A stretch of 41,307 nucleotides of DNA from Candidatus Nitrosopumilus sp. Its GTDB lineage: Archaea; Thermoproteota; Nitrososphaeria; Nitrososphaerales; Nitrosopumilaceae. A model generated the notes under the pieces. It saw nothing but the letters and a program-made list of their open reading frames with translations. It was not told where the DNA came from and did no database searches. Both the position numbers and the translations under genes were made by a program. The stretch lies in contig JAOTSS010000013.1 of the NCBI GenBank assembly GCA_029864805.1, positions 1-41,307 on the forward strand, written 5' to 3'. Shown here in pieces: positions 7,811-17,047 of this stretch (position 1 is its first letter; every line of letters begins with the position of its first letter).

Positions 7811-9334
7811 ATGGATAAAATTGTAGTTTTAGACTTTGGTTCACAGTATAGCCATTTAATTTGCAGAAGAATAAGAGAATTTTCAGTTTATGCAGAACTT
7901 GTCCCGTATGACATTAGTTATGAGAAATTACAAAAACTTAATCCAAAAGGAATAATTTTTTCAGGAGGACCATCAAGTGTTTATAACTCAAACGCTCCAG
8001 TTCCTGAAAATAAAATCTTTGAAATGAATTTACCGCTACTTGGAATTTGTTATGGACACCAATTAATTGTAAATAAATATGGAGGTAAAGTAAAAAGAGC
8101 AAACAAAGAATATGGTTCATCGTTACTTACGATTGATAATGATAAAGATCTGTTGAATGGAATTGGGGAATCAGTTAGAGCATGGATGAGCCACGGTGAT
8201 GAAGCAGAGAAAATTCCTCCTGGATTTCAGGTGATTGGACATACTGAAGGTGCAAAAGCCGCTGCAATAGCATCAATAGACAAATTAATTTATGGAATTC
8301 AATTTCATCCCGAAGTAGTACATACAGAACAAGGTACAGAAATTCTTAAGAATTTTGTTTTGAAAGTTTGTCGTGCAAATCAAGATTGGACTATGGAGGC
8401 TTTTATAGATACAGCAGTAGAAAAAATTTCTAAAATTGAAGGAAATGTACTCTGTGGAGTTAGTGGAGGCATAGATTCCACAGTAGTTGCACTACTTATT
8501 CACAAAGCAATAGGAGATAGACTAAAGTGTGTATTTGTAAATAATGGCTTGTTGCGACTTGATGAAGAAAAGGAAATTGAAGAAATGTTTAAAGATAATT
8601 TCAAAGTAGATTTCACTTCAATTGATGCTACTGATCAATTTCTTGGAAAACTCAAAGGAGTAGAAGATCCAGAAAAGAAAAGAATGATTGTAGGGGAAGA
8701 ATTTATTCATGTTTTTACCGAATTTGCAGAAAAAAATGGGCCCTTCAAATGGTTGGCTCAAGGTACATTATACCCAGATGTTATTGAGAGTGGAGTATCT
8801 AAAGGACCTGCATCAGTAATAAAATCTCATCATAATGTAGGCGGATTACCAGATTGGCTCAATTTAGAAATTTTAGAACCATTAAGAGAATTGTATAAAG
8901 ATGAAGTAAGAAAAATTGCCAAAATTCTTGCGGTTCCAGAAAAACTTTTCATGAGACATCCATTTCCTGGTCCAGGACTAGCAGTTAGAATAATTGGAGA
9001 AGTTACTCCAACTAAACTAAAGATTGCAAAAATAGCCAGTAAAATTGTTGAGAATGAACTACTAGAGGCTAATTTGTATGACAAAGTTTGGCAAGCTTAT
9101 GCTGCTGTAGGTGATGATAGAGCAGTTGGAGTTGTAGGTGATGAGCGAAGATATGGGAACATCGTAATGATTAGAGTAGTGGATTCAATTGATGCAATGA
9201 CGGCAGATTGGACAAGACTTTCACATGGTCTTTTAGAAAAGATGAGCAATAGAATAACAAATGAGATTGAAGACGTAACTTGGGTAACATATACAATTTC
9301 AAGTAAACCACCTGCTACAATTGAACCACAGTAG
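7811..9334 (+). CDS. guaA: GMP synthase (glutamine-hydrolysing), fused form
   Basis: This 507-residue enzyme aminates XMP to GMP using glutamine and ATP. The N-terminal class I amidotransferase domain has the nucleophile C80 in GICYGH and the His/Glu pair in FHPEVVHT near 167-169. The ATP-pyrophosphatase domain begins with the P-loop VSGGIDST near 217. The dimerisation domain at the C-terminus ends in the typical KPPATIEPQ-like tail. Many euryarchaea encode the two halves separately; this one is fused as in bacteria. It is co-transcribed with the preceding coiled-coil gene. Confidence 0.96.
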   Translation: MDKIVVLDFGSQYSHLICRRIREFSVYAELVPYDISYEKLQKLNPKGIIFSGGPSSVYNSNAPVPENKIFEMNLPLLGICYGHQLIVNKYGGKVKRANKEYGSSLLTIDNDKDLLNGIGESVRAWMSHGDEAEKIPPGFQVIGHTEGAKAAAIASIDKLIYGIQFHPEVVHTEQGTEILKNFVLKVCRANQDWTMEAFIDTAVEKISKIEGNVLCGVSGGIDSTVVALLIHKAIGDRLKCVFVNNGLLRLDEEKEIEEMFKDNFKVDFTSIDATDQFLGKLKGVEDPEKKRMIVGEEFIHVFTEFAEKNGPFKWLAQGTLYPDVIESGVSKGPASVIKSHHNVGGLPDWLNLEILEPLRELYKDEVRKIAKILAVPEKLFMRHPFPGPGLAVRIIGEVTPTKLKIAKIASKIVENELLEANLYDKVWQAYAAVGDDRAVGVVGDERRYGNIVMIRVVDSIDAMTADWTRLSHGLLEKMSNRITNEIEDVTWVTYTISSKPPATIEPQ

Positions 9335-9374
9335 GGATAATTCTGGAATATGGAAAAAATCCCATATGTTGGAA

Positions 9375-9402
9375 TTTATGATAAGATCAATCTTATCATA
9401 AA
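9375..9402. repeat. Perfect 13-bp inverted repeat downstream of guaA
   Basis: Arms 9375-9387 and 9390-9402 are exact reverse complements separated by CA. The core is AAGATCAATCTT. In RNA it could form a stable stem with a four-base loop. It could be a 3'-end structure or processing site for guaA mRNA, or a dyad bound by a dimeric regulator. A terminal U-run is not evident. Confidence 0.6.
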
Positions 9403-9620
9403 GTTGTACTAAAATCATTCATCATGAGAAGAACTGAGATGCCATTATCTTAAGTAATTCATTGATAGTTTACACGTAAAAAACATTAGAAAAAATGGGC
9501 AAATCGATTTTTGCATTAATAAGATATGGAAAAAATTTTTGTAGCATAACTTCTATTACATGACAAGATTGATTTTGATTAGCGTTGAAATCGATATTAA
9601 TTAGATTGTAGATAAAAAAA

Positions 9621-9630
9621 TTAAAAATAA
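9621..9630 (+). promoter_or_regulatory. TATA-like box of the DUF2024 gene
   Basis: TTAAAAATAA lies 25-34 nt before the ATG at 9655. This supports the ATG rather than the GTG at 9646 as the start of a nearly leaderless transcript. Confidence 0.4.
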
Positions 9631-9654
9631 ATATTCCTAAAATTTGTGATTGGT

Positions 9655-9918
9655 ATGGATTTTCATGTTTTTGATACATATGTCAAAGCAAAAGATGGAC
9701 ATACAATGCATTTTGATATAGTTACGGACAAAAGTGATACAGAAAAAGCAGTTTCTTTTGCAAAAGAATGGTTAAGAGAAATTGGTGAAGAAACAGCAAA
9801 GGTAAGCACAGAGGAGTGTAGATTTTGTCACACACAATCAGTTCCAGAAGATATGGAAATTGAGATTATGACTAATGGTTACTATGTCCAAAAAATAGAT
9901 GGATGTCCAGAAGATTAA
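9655..9918 (+). CDS. DUF2024 family protein
   Basis: An 87-residue protein that fits the small DUF2024 family: FHVFDTYVKAKDGHTMHFD at the start, a central AKEWLREIG helix and the cysteine motif ECRFCHTQ. A second Cys lies near the end (GCPED). The Cys/His content suggests metal or redox chemistry, but no function is established. The ATG at 9655 matches the family start; a GTG nine bases earlier would add three residues. Its 3' end overlaps the convergent ROK kinase gene by 4 nt. Confidence 0.82.
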   Translation: MDFHVFDTYVKAKDGHTMHFDIVTDKSDTEKAVSFAKEWLREIGEETAKVSTEECRFCHTQSVPEDMEIEIMTNGYYVQKIDGCPED

Positions 9919-10781
9919 GTTAAGAGTGCAGCACCGTAGACTCCTGCAGAATCACCCAATTTGTTTTTTAAAATTGGTGTATCAACTAAATCTGAAAATA
10001 CTTTATCATAAACTGATTTTTTTCCTTCAGTGTATAAAAAATCAATATTTGATAAACCACCACCCATAACAATTGCATCTGGATCTAAAATATCAATTAC
10101 ATTTGCAAGAGCATATCCAAAATTTTCTAAAAATGCATCTTTCCAATTCTTCCCAATCTCATTATGAATATTTGAAAGAATCTCAGTCAAAATCATAGAT
10201 TTGCCAGTTTGTTTTGCCCATTGTCTTTCTAATGAGGGACCACTGATGTAAGTTTCAACACATCCAGTTTTTCCACAATAACATGAATTTCCATTACGAT
10301 GTAAGATGTGATGTCCCCATTCTCCAGCAATGTTAGTTCTACCAGAATGAAGTTTTTTATCAATCACAATTCCGCCACCAACACCTGTACCCATGATTAC
10401 ACCAAAAACTAAACCATAATCCATAGCAGCACCCATTTTAGCTTCGGCCATAGTAAAACAATTAGCATCATTTTCAATCAAAATTTTTTTTCCAATCTTA
10501 TCTTCTAGATCTCTTGCTATAGATTTCCCAATCAAACATTGGGTATTACTATTTTTAATTAATCCGGTTTGATTAGAAATAGAACCAGGTGTACAAACAC
10601 CAACAGAAAAATTAGAAATATTTTGAGATATTTCTAAAACTAAGGACGAGATATTATCAATTATTTCTTTATAATCATTTTTTGGTGTTGGAATTCTTTT
10701 TCTTTCTAAAACATAAAGATTTTCATCAAGCAAAATTATTTCAGTTTTAGTGCCACCTAAATCTACACCAAGTCTGTACAT
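9915..10781 (-). CDS. ROK-family sugar kinase
   Basis: 288 residues with the ROK architecture: ATP-binding GVDLGGTKTE near the N-terminus, catalytic Asp in IENDANC, GTGVGGG, the substrate motif GEWGHH, and the zinc motif CYCGKTGCVE followed by TYISG. The spacing resembles fructokinase/NagK-type members of E. coli, but sugar specificity cannot be read reliably. The product would be a hexose or N-acetylhexosamine 6-phosphate. The ATG at 10781 is preferred over the TTG one codon upstream. It lies downstream of the thermosome gene with a 49-nt gap and may have its own promoter. Confidence 0.88.
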   Translation of the reverse strand: MYRLGVDLGGTKTEIILLDENLYVLERKRIPTPKNDYKEIIDNISSLVLEISQNISNFSVGVCTPGSISNQTGLIKNSNTQCLIGKSIARDLEDKIGKKILIENDANCFTMAEAKMGAAMDYGLVFGVIMGTGVGGGIVIDKKLHSGRTNIAGEWGHHILHRNGNSCYCGKTGCVETYISGPSLERQWAKQTGKSMILTEILSNIHNEIGKNWKDAFLENFGYALANVIDILDPDAIVMGGGLSNIDFLYTEGKKSVYDKVFSDLVDTPILKNKLGDSAGVYGAALLT

Positions 10782-10829
10782 CAATAATTTATGAATATTA
10801 GAGGATTTTAGTTTTAACTAATTATACAT

Positions 10830-12440
10830 TTAATGCATGCCGCCACCTGGAGCACCAGATGTAGCAATCACATCATCAATTCTAAGAATCATGCATGCTG
10901 CTTCAGTAGCTGATTTGATTATTTGCTCTTTAACTGCGATTGGTTCTATAACATTAATTGTCATCATGTCAGCAATCTGTGTGTTTCTGGCATCTATTCC
11001 AGTCCATTTACGGCCCTGATTTTGTTTTGCTCGTAGATTTGCCATAGTATCAATTGGATCCATTCCTGCATTTTCAGCAATAGTCAATGGAATTACTTCT
11101 AAAGCTTCTGCATATTTTTTAATAGCAAGTTGTTCCTTTCCATCAAAATTATCCGCCCAATCTTTGAGTAAAGATGCTGCATAGGCTTCAGGAGCACCTC
11201 CACCTGCAACAATTTCTGGTTTTTGAACTACGTCTTTTACTACCATTAAAGAATCGTGAATAGAACGATCAACTTCATCAATTACTCTTTGAGAGCCACC
11301 ACGAATTAACATGGTAACAGATTGTGGATGTTTACAACCTTCAATGAATACCCATTTATCAGATTCAACTTTCTTTTGATGAGCTAATTTTGCAGAACCT
11401 AAATCATTTTCTGAAAGATCGTCAAGATTACTAATCACTCTACCACCTGTTGCTTTAGATAGTTTAATCATATCACTTTCTTTAACACGACGAACTGCCA
11501 TGATACCGTATTTTGAAAGATAGTGCTGTGCAATATCATCAATACCTTTCTGACAAATCAAAACATTAGCACCAATATCGTGTAATTTATCAACCATAGA
11601 TTTTATCATTCTATTTTCTTCCTCTAGAAACATCTGCATTTGAGTTGGGTCGGTGATTCTAATCTCAGAACTCATTTCAGTTTTTTCGATTTCTAATGCT
11701 GAATTAATTAATGCAATATGAGCATTTTCAATTTTTGTAGGCATTCCACTATGAACAATTTCCTTATCTAAAACAATTCCTTGAACAATTTGTGTATCCT
11801 GAATTGAGCCACCTGATTTCTTTTCAATCTTAATGTTTTCAAGATCTACAGAATATACATCATCTTTCTTAGTAGCAATACTAAGAATCGCATTAACCAC
11901 AATTTTTGATAGTATGTCACTATCTTCAGAGATTAATTTTGACTGCATACTTGTTGTTGCAATTTTCATGAGAGATTCTTTATCATCAGGTAGAACTTTC
12001 TTTGCTAATTCAGAGTAAATTTCAAGGGTTTTATCTGCAGCTGCTTGAAAACCATCTACAATAGTTGATGAATGAACATCTTTTTTCAGAAGATCTTCTG
12101 CACGGGCCAAAAGTGCGCCTGCAAAAACAACGGAGGAAGTTGTACCATCACCTACCTCATTATCAACTGTTTTAGATATTTCAACTATCATTTTTGCTGC
12201 TGGATGTTGAACGTCAATTTCTTTTAGAATAGTAGCACCATCATTAGTGATAGTAACATCACCTAGGGAATCGACTAACATTTTATCAAGACCACGGGGT
12301 CCAAGACTACTTTTAACCAACTCAGCAACTAATTTTGCTGCTGCAATGTTATTTTGCTGTGCATCCTTACCTTTTTGCTGTAGTGCGCTTTCTTTGAGAA
12401 CCAGAACAGGTCCATTTGGTCCTTGTTGAATTGATGCCAT
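10830..12440 (-). CDS. thsA: Thermosome (group II chaperonin) subunit
   Basis: A 536-residue group II chaperonin subunit that builds the double-ring ATP-driven folding chamber. Visible signatures are [15 protein letters not shown], the nucleotide motif [12 protein letters not shown], the apical-domain segment, and VAGGGAPE with the late equatorial Asp motif NAGMDPID. The C-terminus ends GGGMH, the usual Gly/Met-rich tail that projects into the cavity. Length is normal. The paralogue letter (alpha or beta) cannot be assigned here, so the symbol is tentative. Confidence 0.95.
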   Translation of the reverse strand: MASIQQGPNGPVLVLKESALQQKGKDAQQNNIAAAKLVAELVKSSLGPRGLDKMLVDSLGDVTITNDGATILKEIDVQHPAAKMIVEISKTVDNEVGDGTTSSVVFAGALLARAEDLLKKDVHSSTIVDGFQAAADKTLEIYSELAKKVLPDDKESLMKIATTSMQSKLISEDSDILSKIVVNAILSIATKKDDVYSVDLENIKIEKKSGGSIQDTQIVQGIVLDKEIVHSGMPTKIENAHIALINSALEIEKTEMSSEIRITDPTQMQMFLEEENRMIKSMVDKLHDIGANVLICQKGIDDIAQHYLSKYGIMAVRRVKESDMIKLSKATGGRVISNLDDLSENDLGSAKLAHQKKVESDKWVFIEGCKHPQSVTMLIRGGSQRVIDEVDRSIHDSLMVVKDVVQKPEIVAGGGAPEAYAASLLKDWADNFDGKEQLAIKKYAEALEVIPLTIAENAGMDPIDTMANLRAKQNQGRKWTGIDARNTQIADMMTINVIEPIAVKEQIIKSATEAACMILRIDDVIATSGAPGGGMH

Positions 12441-12460
12441 TTAGTTTCAGCTTCAATCCC

Positions 12461-12466
12461 TTAAAT
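12461..12466 (-). promoter_or_regulatory. TATA box of the thermosome gene
   Basis: On the - strand GGGGGATTTAAGGG places an ATTTAA core 21-26 nt before the ATG, preceded by a purine-rich BRE-like stretch. This is one of the cleaner archaeal promoters here and suggests a leaderless, well-expressed mRNA. Confidence 0.5.
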
Positions 12467-12484
12467 CCCCCTTTTTAACATTAC

Positions 12485-14248
12485 TTAGTTGATCGGTTGA
12501 ATGTAACTTCGTTTTTTCACATCAACTATTCCCCCTGAGAGAATCCTAACAGATGGCAAAGCCAAGAATGGCAAGAATAATGGAATTAGGTGAGGCCTGG
12601 AGAACCTACATCCCAAATCAACAATTGTGTTGTTGATTTTTTCAAAATTTGATGAAACTTTTTCAAAAGAATCTGTAGAAATTATTCCTGCAAATTGTAA
12701 AGGTAAAGATGCAAGAATCTTACCAGATTTTACTACAACTAGTCCACCTTGATTCTTTATAATATAATTTGAAGCAACAGCCATATCAGAATCATCAGAA
12801 CCAACTACAATCATATCATTTTCATGAAAACTCCAAGTGGATGCAAATGCTCCTATGTCAGCTCCGAAATTTTCAAGAAAACCAATAGAATGTTGATTTG
12901 TGCCATGAATTCTATCAAAGGCAGCAACTTTCCAGATATCAGAATCCAAAGAGGCAAGAATTTGACCTTCCCTAGAATGAAGTTCAGCTGAACCTATTTT
13001 GGTAATAATTTCAGTTTGCATAAAAATAGTATTTGCAAGAACGTCTTTCTTTTTTGATTTTATAAGAAAATCATTTTTTGAGAATTTTTTTAGTTTAACA
13101 GTTTTTTTAAACCAAGGAGATATTGTTTTTTTCCTTATAGATGAGACAATTTTTCCATTAGATACAACCAGTTTTCCCCCCACATAGACTTTGTTTGGTT
13201 TTATTAGTTTTAGATCATCAAAGATTAGAATATCTGCCAATTTTCCAGGCGCTATTCCACCAAGATCTTTTCCCATGTTATAGTAATCAAAATTATTTTT
13301 TGATGCCATAGTAATAGCATCTATTGGTTTGAGACCAAGTTTGATTGATTCTCTAACACAATGATCTATGTGACCAAATTTTGCAATATCAAGTGGATCA
13401 AGACCATCAGAACAAAACATTAAACGATTAAAATAGATACCATGAGACAAAACATATGGGATAATTTCCTTCAAATCTCGTCTTATGGAACCTTCTCTTA
13501 TCATAATCCACATTCCAAGACGTAATCTTTCTAACACCTGATCAAAATTGATTGGTTCGTGGCATGACAGTATACCAGAGGAAACATACGCATTAAGTTT
13601 TTTTTCACTTGCTCCAGCAGTGTGACCATTAATTATGCAATCGTGTTCCAGCATAGATGAAATAGATTTCATTGTTTTAGGTTCACGAAGAGTTACTTTA
13701 GTCCATGAAAAAACTTCACCCAAACCAAGAACATGTGGATGCTTTACTGCAGATTTTTCTTGTGACAATGTAAGTGAGTTGCTGTTACTAAATTTTGCAT
13801 CAACAGGAAGACCTCCCGGTACAACTTGGAAAATTCTTATCGGTAAGTCTTCTCCAAGTTTAAGAAATTCTTGAAAACCTTTGTACCCAGCGACACTTAC
13901 AATATCAATTGGATCTGAAAATAAAGAAGTGACACCACAAAGAAGAGCTTGTTTTACAAATTCAGATGGCAATACAAATTGATCAATATGTAAGTGAGGA
14001 TCTGCAAATCCTGGAGAAACATATTTGTCTTTTACATCGATGACGGTTGTTTTTGGACCTATTGTATGCGAAGCATCAGGACCAACATATGCAATTCTAT
14101 CATGAATTATCGCAATCTGAATTTTTGGAAGGGTTTCTCGAGTGTAGACGGATAATAAGTTACAATTTTTTAAAACAAGATCGGCTTTTTTGTCACCCAT
14201 CGCTACTGAATTCAATGAGGAGATCGAAGTTGCCAGGCTCGAATTCAT
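12485..14248 (-). CDS. Adenine deaminase-family amidohydrolase (atypical)
   Basis: 587 residues with the Ade layout: an amidohydrolase barrel followed by the Ade-specific C-terminal domain. Metal ligands are in place: H85 and H87 (DPHLH), E178 (GLGEV), H209 (NGHTAG), H230 (SCHE) and D281 (SDGLDP). Several Ade-specific motifs differ. HIESS is HIDQF, DPHEIANV is SDPIDIVSV, TDDRHP is SDGLDP, and the C-terminal AHDSHN is SFHEND. Hydrolytic deamination is likely, but adenine may not be the substrate. The ATG at 14248 has a TATA-like box about 21-31 nt upstream; an internal ATG 16 codons later (MGDKK) is the alternative start. Confidence 0.78.
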   Translation of the reverse strand: MNSSLATSISSLNSVAMGDKKADLVLKNCNLLSVYTRETLPKIQIAIIHDRIAYVGPDASHTIGPKTTVIDVKDKYVSPGFADPHLHIDQFVLPSEFVKQALLCGVTSLFSDPIDIVSVAGYKGFQEFLKLGEDLPIRIFQVVPGGLPVDAKFSNSNSLTLSQEKSAVKHPHVLGLGEVFSWTKVTLREPKTMKSISSMLEHDCIINGHTAGASEKKLNAYVSSGILSCHEPINFDQVLERLRLGMWIMIREGSIRRDLKEIIPYVLSHGIYFNRLMFCSDGLDPLDIAKFGHIDHCVRESIKLGLKPIDAITMASKNNFDYYNMGKDLGGIAPGKLADILIFDDLKLIKPNKVYVGGKLVVSNGKIVSSIRKKTISPWFKKTVKLKKFSKNDFLIKSKKKDVLANTIFMQTEIITKIGSAELHSREGQILASLDSDIWKVAAFDRIHGTNQHSIGFLENFGADIGAFASTWSFHENDMIVVGSDDSDMAVASNYIIKNQGGLVVVKSGKILASLPLQFAGIISTDSFEKVSSNFEKINNTIVDLGCRFSRPHLIPLFLPFLALPSVRILSGGIVDVKKRSYIQPIN

Positions 14249-14268
14249 AAATATTAATTGTATTTTGC

Positions 14269-14309
14269 GCCTATTATAGATTCAATGCTTAAATTACGGT
14301 TGAGGAGGT
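14269..14309. promoter_or_regulatory. Divergent promoter and Shine-Dalgarno site before rpl44e
   Basis: A - strand CTATAATAG box (about 14270-14278) serves the amidohydrolase gene. On the + strand, TTAAATTAC at 14289-14297 could be the TATA box of rpl44e. A strong Shine-Dalgarno GAGGAGGT at 14302-14309 lies 9 nt before the ATG. Most first genes here look leaderless, so this ribosomal-protein leader with a strong site stands out. Confidence 0.5.
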
Positions 14310-14318
14310 TTTTTTGAT

Positions 14319-14600
14319 ATGAACATCCCCAAGGTGATCAGAAAGTATTGTGCAAAATGTAAAACACATACCGAACAAAAGGTTTCCATTTACAAGGCTG
14401 GAAAAAGACGTGGATCTGCCAGAGGTGAACGTCGACATGCAGAACGTAAAAAGGGATATGGTGGGCAGAAATTTCCAAAATTAGCAAAACCAGCTAAAGT
14501 TACAAAGAAAGTTACGCCTATTATGACATGTACTGTTTGTAAAAAGAAATACAATAAAGTGGGTGTTAGAATTAAGAAATTTGAGTTGGTGGCAGCATGA
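14319..14600 (+). CDS. rpl44e: 50S ribosomal protein L44e
   Basis: A 93-residue basic protein of the large ribosomal subunit, known only from archaea and eukaryotes. A four-cysteine zinc site comes from the CAKC pair near residues 11-14 and the CTVC pair near 72-75. The family signature GKRRGSARGERRHAERKKGYGGQ fills the middle, split as usual by Lys/Arg-rich loops. A GAGGAGGT site directs initiation. The stop overlaps the rps27e start (ATGA at 14597-14600), the usual archaeal L44e-S27e gene pair. Confidence 0.97.
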   Translation: MNIPKVIRKYCAKCKTHTEQKVSIYKAGKRRGSARGERRHAERKKGYGGQKFPKLAKPAKVTKKVTPIMTCTVCKKKYNKVGVRIKKFELVAA

Positions 14601-14794
14601 AGAAAGATCATATTGAAATTCCAAAACCAGCAAGTAAATTTCAAAAAGTCAACTGTAATGAATGTGGAGAATTACAAGTAGTTTATTCTCATGCGTCAAC
14701 ACAAGTTGCATGTAATTCCTGTGGAAATGCCATAGCAGAGGCAACAGGATCAAAAGCCAAAATAAATGGCAAAGTCTTAGGCAGTGCTGAGTAA
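14597..14794 (+). CDS. rps27e: 30S ribosomal protein S27e
   Basis: 65 residues with the S27e zinc ribbon: CNECGE near 19-24 and CNSCGN near 37-42, separated by a beta-rich stretch with SHASTQV. It belongs to the small ribosomal subunit of archaea and eukaryotes. It is translationally coupled to rpl44e through a 4-nt overlap. Its last 18 bases overlap the 3' end of convergent cobY. Confidence 0.96.
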   Translation: MKKDHIEIPKPASKFQKVNCNECGELQVVYSHASTQVACNSCGNAIAEATGSKAKINGKVLGSAE

Positions 14795-15361
14795 ATCATA
14801 ATCATGTTTTGAATTTAAATTAAATGCAATTCTTTTATCATCTATTATGATATAATTCTCTTCTAAATTTTCTAGGGATGATATTTTTTTTGAATTTACC
14901 AAAGAAATTCCGGTGTAATGACATATTTGATCATTGAAATTTATCCGGTAGTCAGATTCAAGTCCAAGTGAAGATAAAAAATTTTTAGTCACAAGAATAC
15001 TAACCCATGTTTTGTGAGAGTCATATTGATTAACAATTTTTTGAACTATATCTTCATCAAGTAAAGGTAAATCACCAGAAGTAACCAAAACTGCATCATC
15101 TATTGATTTTAGCACTAAATTTAGATCTTCAACATAGCCAATTCCAGGCGTATCAAAAATTTCAATATTGTTTTCTTCTAGTAATTTTTTTGTTTTAGGA
15201 GAATTTGTACTAGTAACTGTCAAAATTTTTGAAAAGAGATTTGAGTTTTTTAATGATTCAACTACATGAAGTATTATAGGCTTTTTGTGTTTTAGTAAAA
15301 GTTTTTCTTCCTCTAAATTCATGCGAGTACCTTTACCACCAGCCATAACAATGCCAATCAT
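14777..15361 (-). CDS. cobY: GTP:adenosylcobinamide-phosphate guanylyltransferase, archaeal CobY type
   Basis: 194 residues with a nucleotidyltransferase fold: MAGGKGTRM at 6-14, a following KLLL substrate-loop Lys, and the TSGDLPLLDED metal-binding segment. CobY activates adenosylcobinamide phosphate with GTP and is the archaeal replacement of bacterial CobU. MobA-like or other sugar-nucleotide enzymes share the fold, but the position directly after cobS decides the call. The start overlaps the cobS stop by 4 nt. The 3' end overlaps rps27e by 18 nt. Confidence 0.88.
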   Translation of the reverse strand: MIGIVMAGGKGTRMNLEEEKLLLKHKKPIILHVVESLKNSNLFSKILTVTSTNSPKTKKLLEENNIEIFDTPGIGYVEDLNLVLKSIDDAVLVTSGDLPLLDEDIVQKIVNQYDSHKTWVSILVTKNFLSSLGLESDYRINFNDQICHYTGISLVNSKKISSLENLEENYIIIDDKRIAFNLNSKHDYDLLSTA

Positions 15362-16083
15362 ATTGACACAAACACCATTAGTGAAGCCAATCTTGTAAGT
15401 TCATTTGATGCACCAAGTACATCGCCAGTAATTCCACCAAAACTACGAGTAGATAGGGCTAAAAGAAAAATAGTTAAGGTGACAGTTACTCCAAGCATCA
15501 ATAGTCCAGTAATTTCGCCAATAGCAATCACTGGAATAAGCATAATTACGAATGCAACAGTGAGTTTTTTCTTGTCTTTCATCATTTCTACAAAAAGTGA
15601 ATTTGAGCCTAAGGATGCTGAATTCCCTAGACTTGCCATCAATACCATTGAGAATTTTGCTAAAATTTCGCTAATTAAAATCGCTTTAAACAAATCAAAT
15701 CCACTAGTAAGAGAAATTGTGACTACTAGACCAATTAGATATAACACTATCCCAACAATTCCAGCAGAACCAGTAGAGAGATCTTTCATTGCTTTCAGTT
15801 TTTTATCTTTATTTCCTTTCACCATTAGCCCATCAGCAAAATCAGCTAAACCATCCGCATGATGAATTCCTGTTACAATTGCAATAGAAGCTACTACCAG
15901 TAAACTAACTAGTAATGGATCTAAAAAGAAAGATAAACTAAATCCAAAAGTTCCAACTAAAAGCCCAATTGCAATTCCAACAATAGGAAAAAGATACATG
16001 TATTTTGCAATATTTTCCAAAGTTGTATTTGAGGAAGGAAATATTGTCAAAAACGAAAAAACAGAGCCAATTTCTTTAAGCAT
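15358..16083 (-). CDS. cobS: Adenosylcobinamide-GDP ribazoletransferase (cobalamin synthase)
   Basis: About 241 residues of polytopic membrane protein with six or more hydrophobic segments. It has the FSFLTIFP start and the acidic HHADGLADFADGLM motif, which binds metal and the GDP-activated corrinoid. CobS joins AdoCbi-GDP with alpha-ribazole phosphate in the membrane. A TTG at 16098 would add five residues, but the ATG at 16083 gives the typical start. It overlaps the cbiB end by 8 nt. The G-F-G-G-I-T-G-D segment near the C-terminus is also typical. Confidence 0.92.
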   Translation of the reverse strand: MLKEIGSVFSFLTIFPSSNTTLENIAKYMYLFPIVGIAIGLLVGTFGFSLSFFLDPLLVSLLVVASIAIVTGIHHADGLADFADGLMVKGNKDKKLKAMKDLSTGSAGIVGIVLYLIGLVVTISLTSGFDLFKAILISEILAKFSMVLMASLGNSASLGSNSLFVEMMKDKKKLTVAFVIMLIPVIAIGEITGLLMLGVTVTLTIFLLALSTRSFGGITGDVLGASNELTRLASLMVFVSI

Positions 16084-17047
16084 GAATCCACCATCCAATT
16101 AATGATAAAATAATAATGATTGGAACAGAAACAATTCCAAAGAAAAGAATTGAAGTAAGTTTCATTATTGTTATTGCAGAGGTCACATGTTCTTTTGTTA
16201 GTGTAATTTCTCCATTACCTAATTTGTAGTGGTTTATTTTTTCAAATTTAGTTTCAAGGGCTCCTGCAAGTGCTGCCATTGGATATCCAGCATTAGGACT
16301 TTCAGTTTTTTTGCCATCACGAATCATTATTTTGTATGATTCTTTCCAATTATTATGTAAGATAGCAGCTGAAACTATCATGACCAATCCAGTAAGTCTA
16401 GATGGAATATAATTTAAAATTGTGTCACAAGATGCAGTAAACCAACCTACATTTTTGAAGAGATCGGTCTTATATCCTATCATTGAATCTGCAGTGTTAA
16501 TTACTCTATAAACAAATGCTCCAGGTAAACCAAAAATGGAAAAATAGAACAAAGGACCAGTAATTCCATCTACTGTATTTTCACTAATGCTCTCCATTAC
16601 GCCTGAAATAACATGATTTTTGTCTAGATTCTTAGTATTTCTCTTGACTATCATAGCTAGATTTGTTCGAGCTTTATTGAGGTCATCTTGATCAAGATAG
16701 TCTAGAACTTTGTTGGCATGTTTTTCCATACCTCTAATAGCAATTGTGGTTTTTAGTAATAACCCACCAACAATTACAGATACAATTATTGAAATGGAAT
16801 CAAGCGGGATCATGGATATTCCAACATTCAAAATCAAAAGTAATGAAATTACTATAACAGAGAGAACAATAATGATGAAAATGCCTGTAATTTTTTCAAT
16901 TATAGGATTTTGGTTTTTTGCAATAGGTGTCAGTGTTGCAATAAATCGTCCCATCCATGCAGTAGGATGATACTTATTTTTAGGATCACCTGATGTTAAG
17001 TCAATGAAAATTGCAATACCAATGACAAATATAGATTCTAAAATCAT
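16076..17047 (-). CDS. cbiB: Adenosylcobinamide-phosphate synthase
   Basis: A 323-residue membrane protein that attaches aminopropanol phosphate (or ethanolamine phosphate) to adenosylcobyric acid. Family marks are DLTSGDPKNKYHPTAWMG at the start, ISENTVDGITGPLFYF, and YRVINTADSMIGYK. Four to five hydrophobic helices are visible. It starts inside the cobQ stop (ATGA, 4-nt overlap) and runs into cobS. Length and motifs are normal. Confidence 0.94.
   Translation of the reverse strand: MILESIFVIGIAIFIDLTSGDPKNKYHPTAWMGRFIATLTPIAKNQNPIIEKITGIFIIIVLSVIVISLLLILNVGISMIPLDSISIIVSVIVGGLLLKTTIAIRGMEKHANKVLDYLDQDDLNKARTNLAMIVKRNTKNLDKNHVISGVMESISENTVDGITGPLFYFSIFGLPGAFVYRVINTADSMIGYKTDLFKNVGWFTASCDTILNYIPSRLTGLVMIVSAAILHNNWKESYKIMIRDGKKTESPNAGYPMAALAGALETKFEKINHYKLGNGEITLTKEHVTSAITIMKLTSILFFGIVSVPIIIILSLIGWWIHA

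Larger units (their letters stand above)
9335..9654. other. Intergenic region with two hairpins
   Basis: About 320 bases with no convincing gene. Just after guaA come a 6-bp stem (9348-9353 with 9362-9367) and a perfect 13-bp inverted repeat (9375-9402). The rest is AT-rich, with tiny frames of 9 and 22 codons that I do not support. The far end holds the promoter of the DUF2024 gene. Confidence 0.5.

Noticed and set aside
9470..9679. 69-codon - strand frame in the gap after guaA
   Set aside because: AT-rich, runs across the DUF2024 promoter and start, and its residues (many Asn/Phe/Ile) look like random AT translation.
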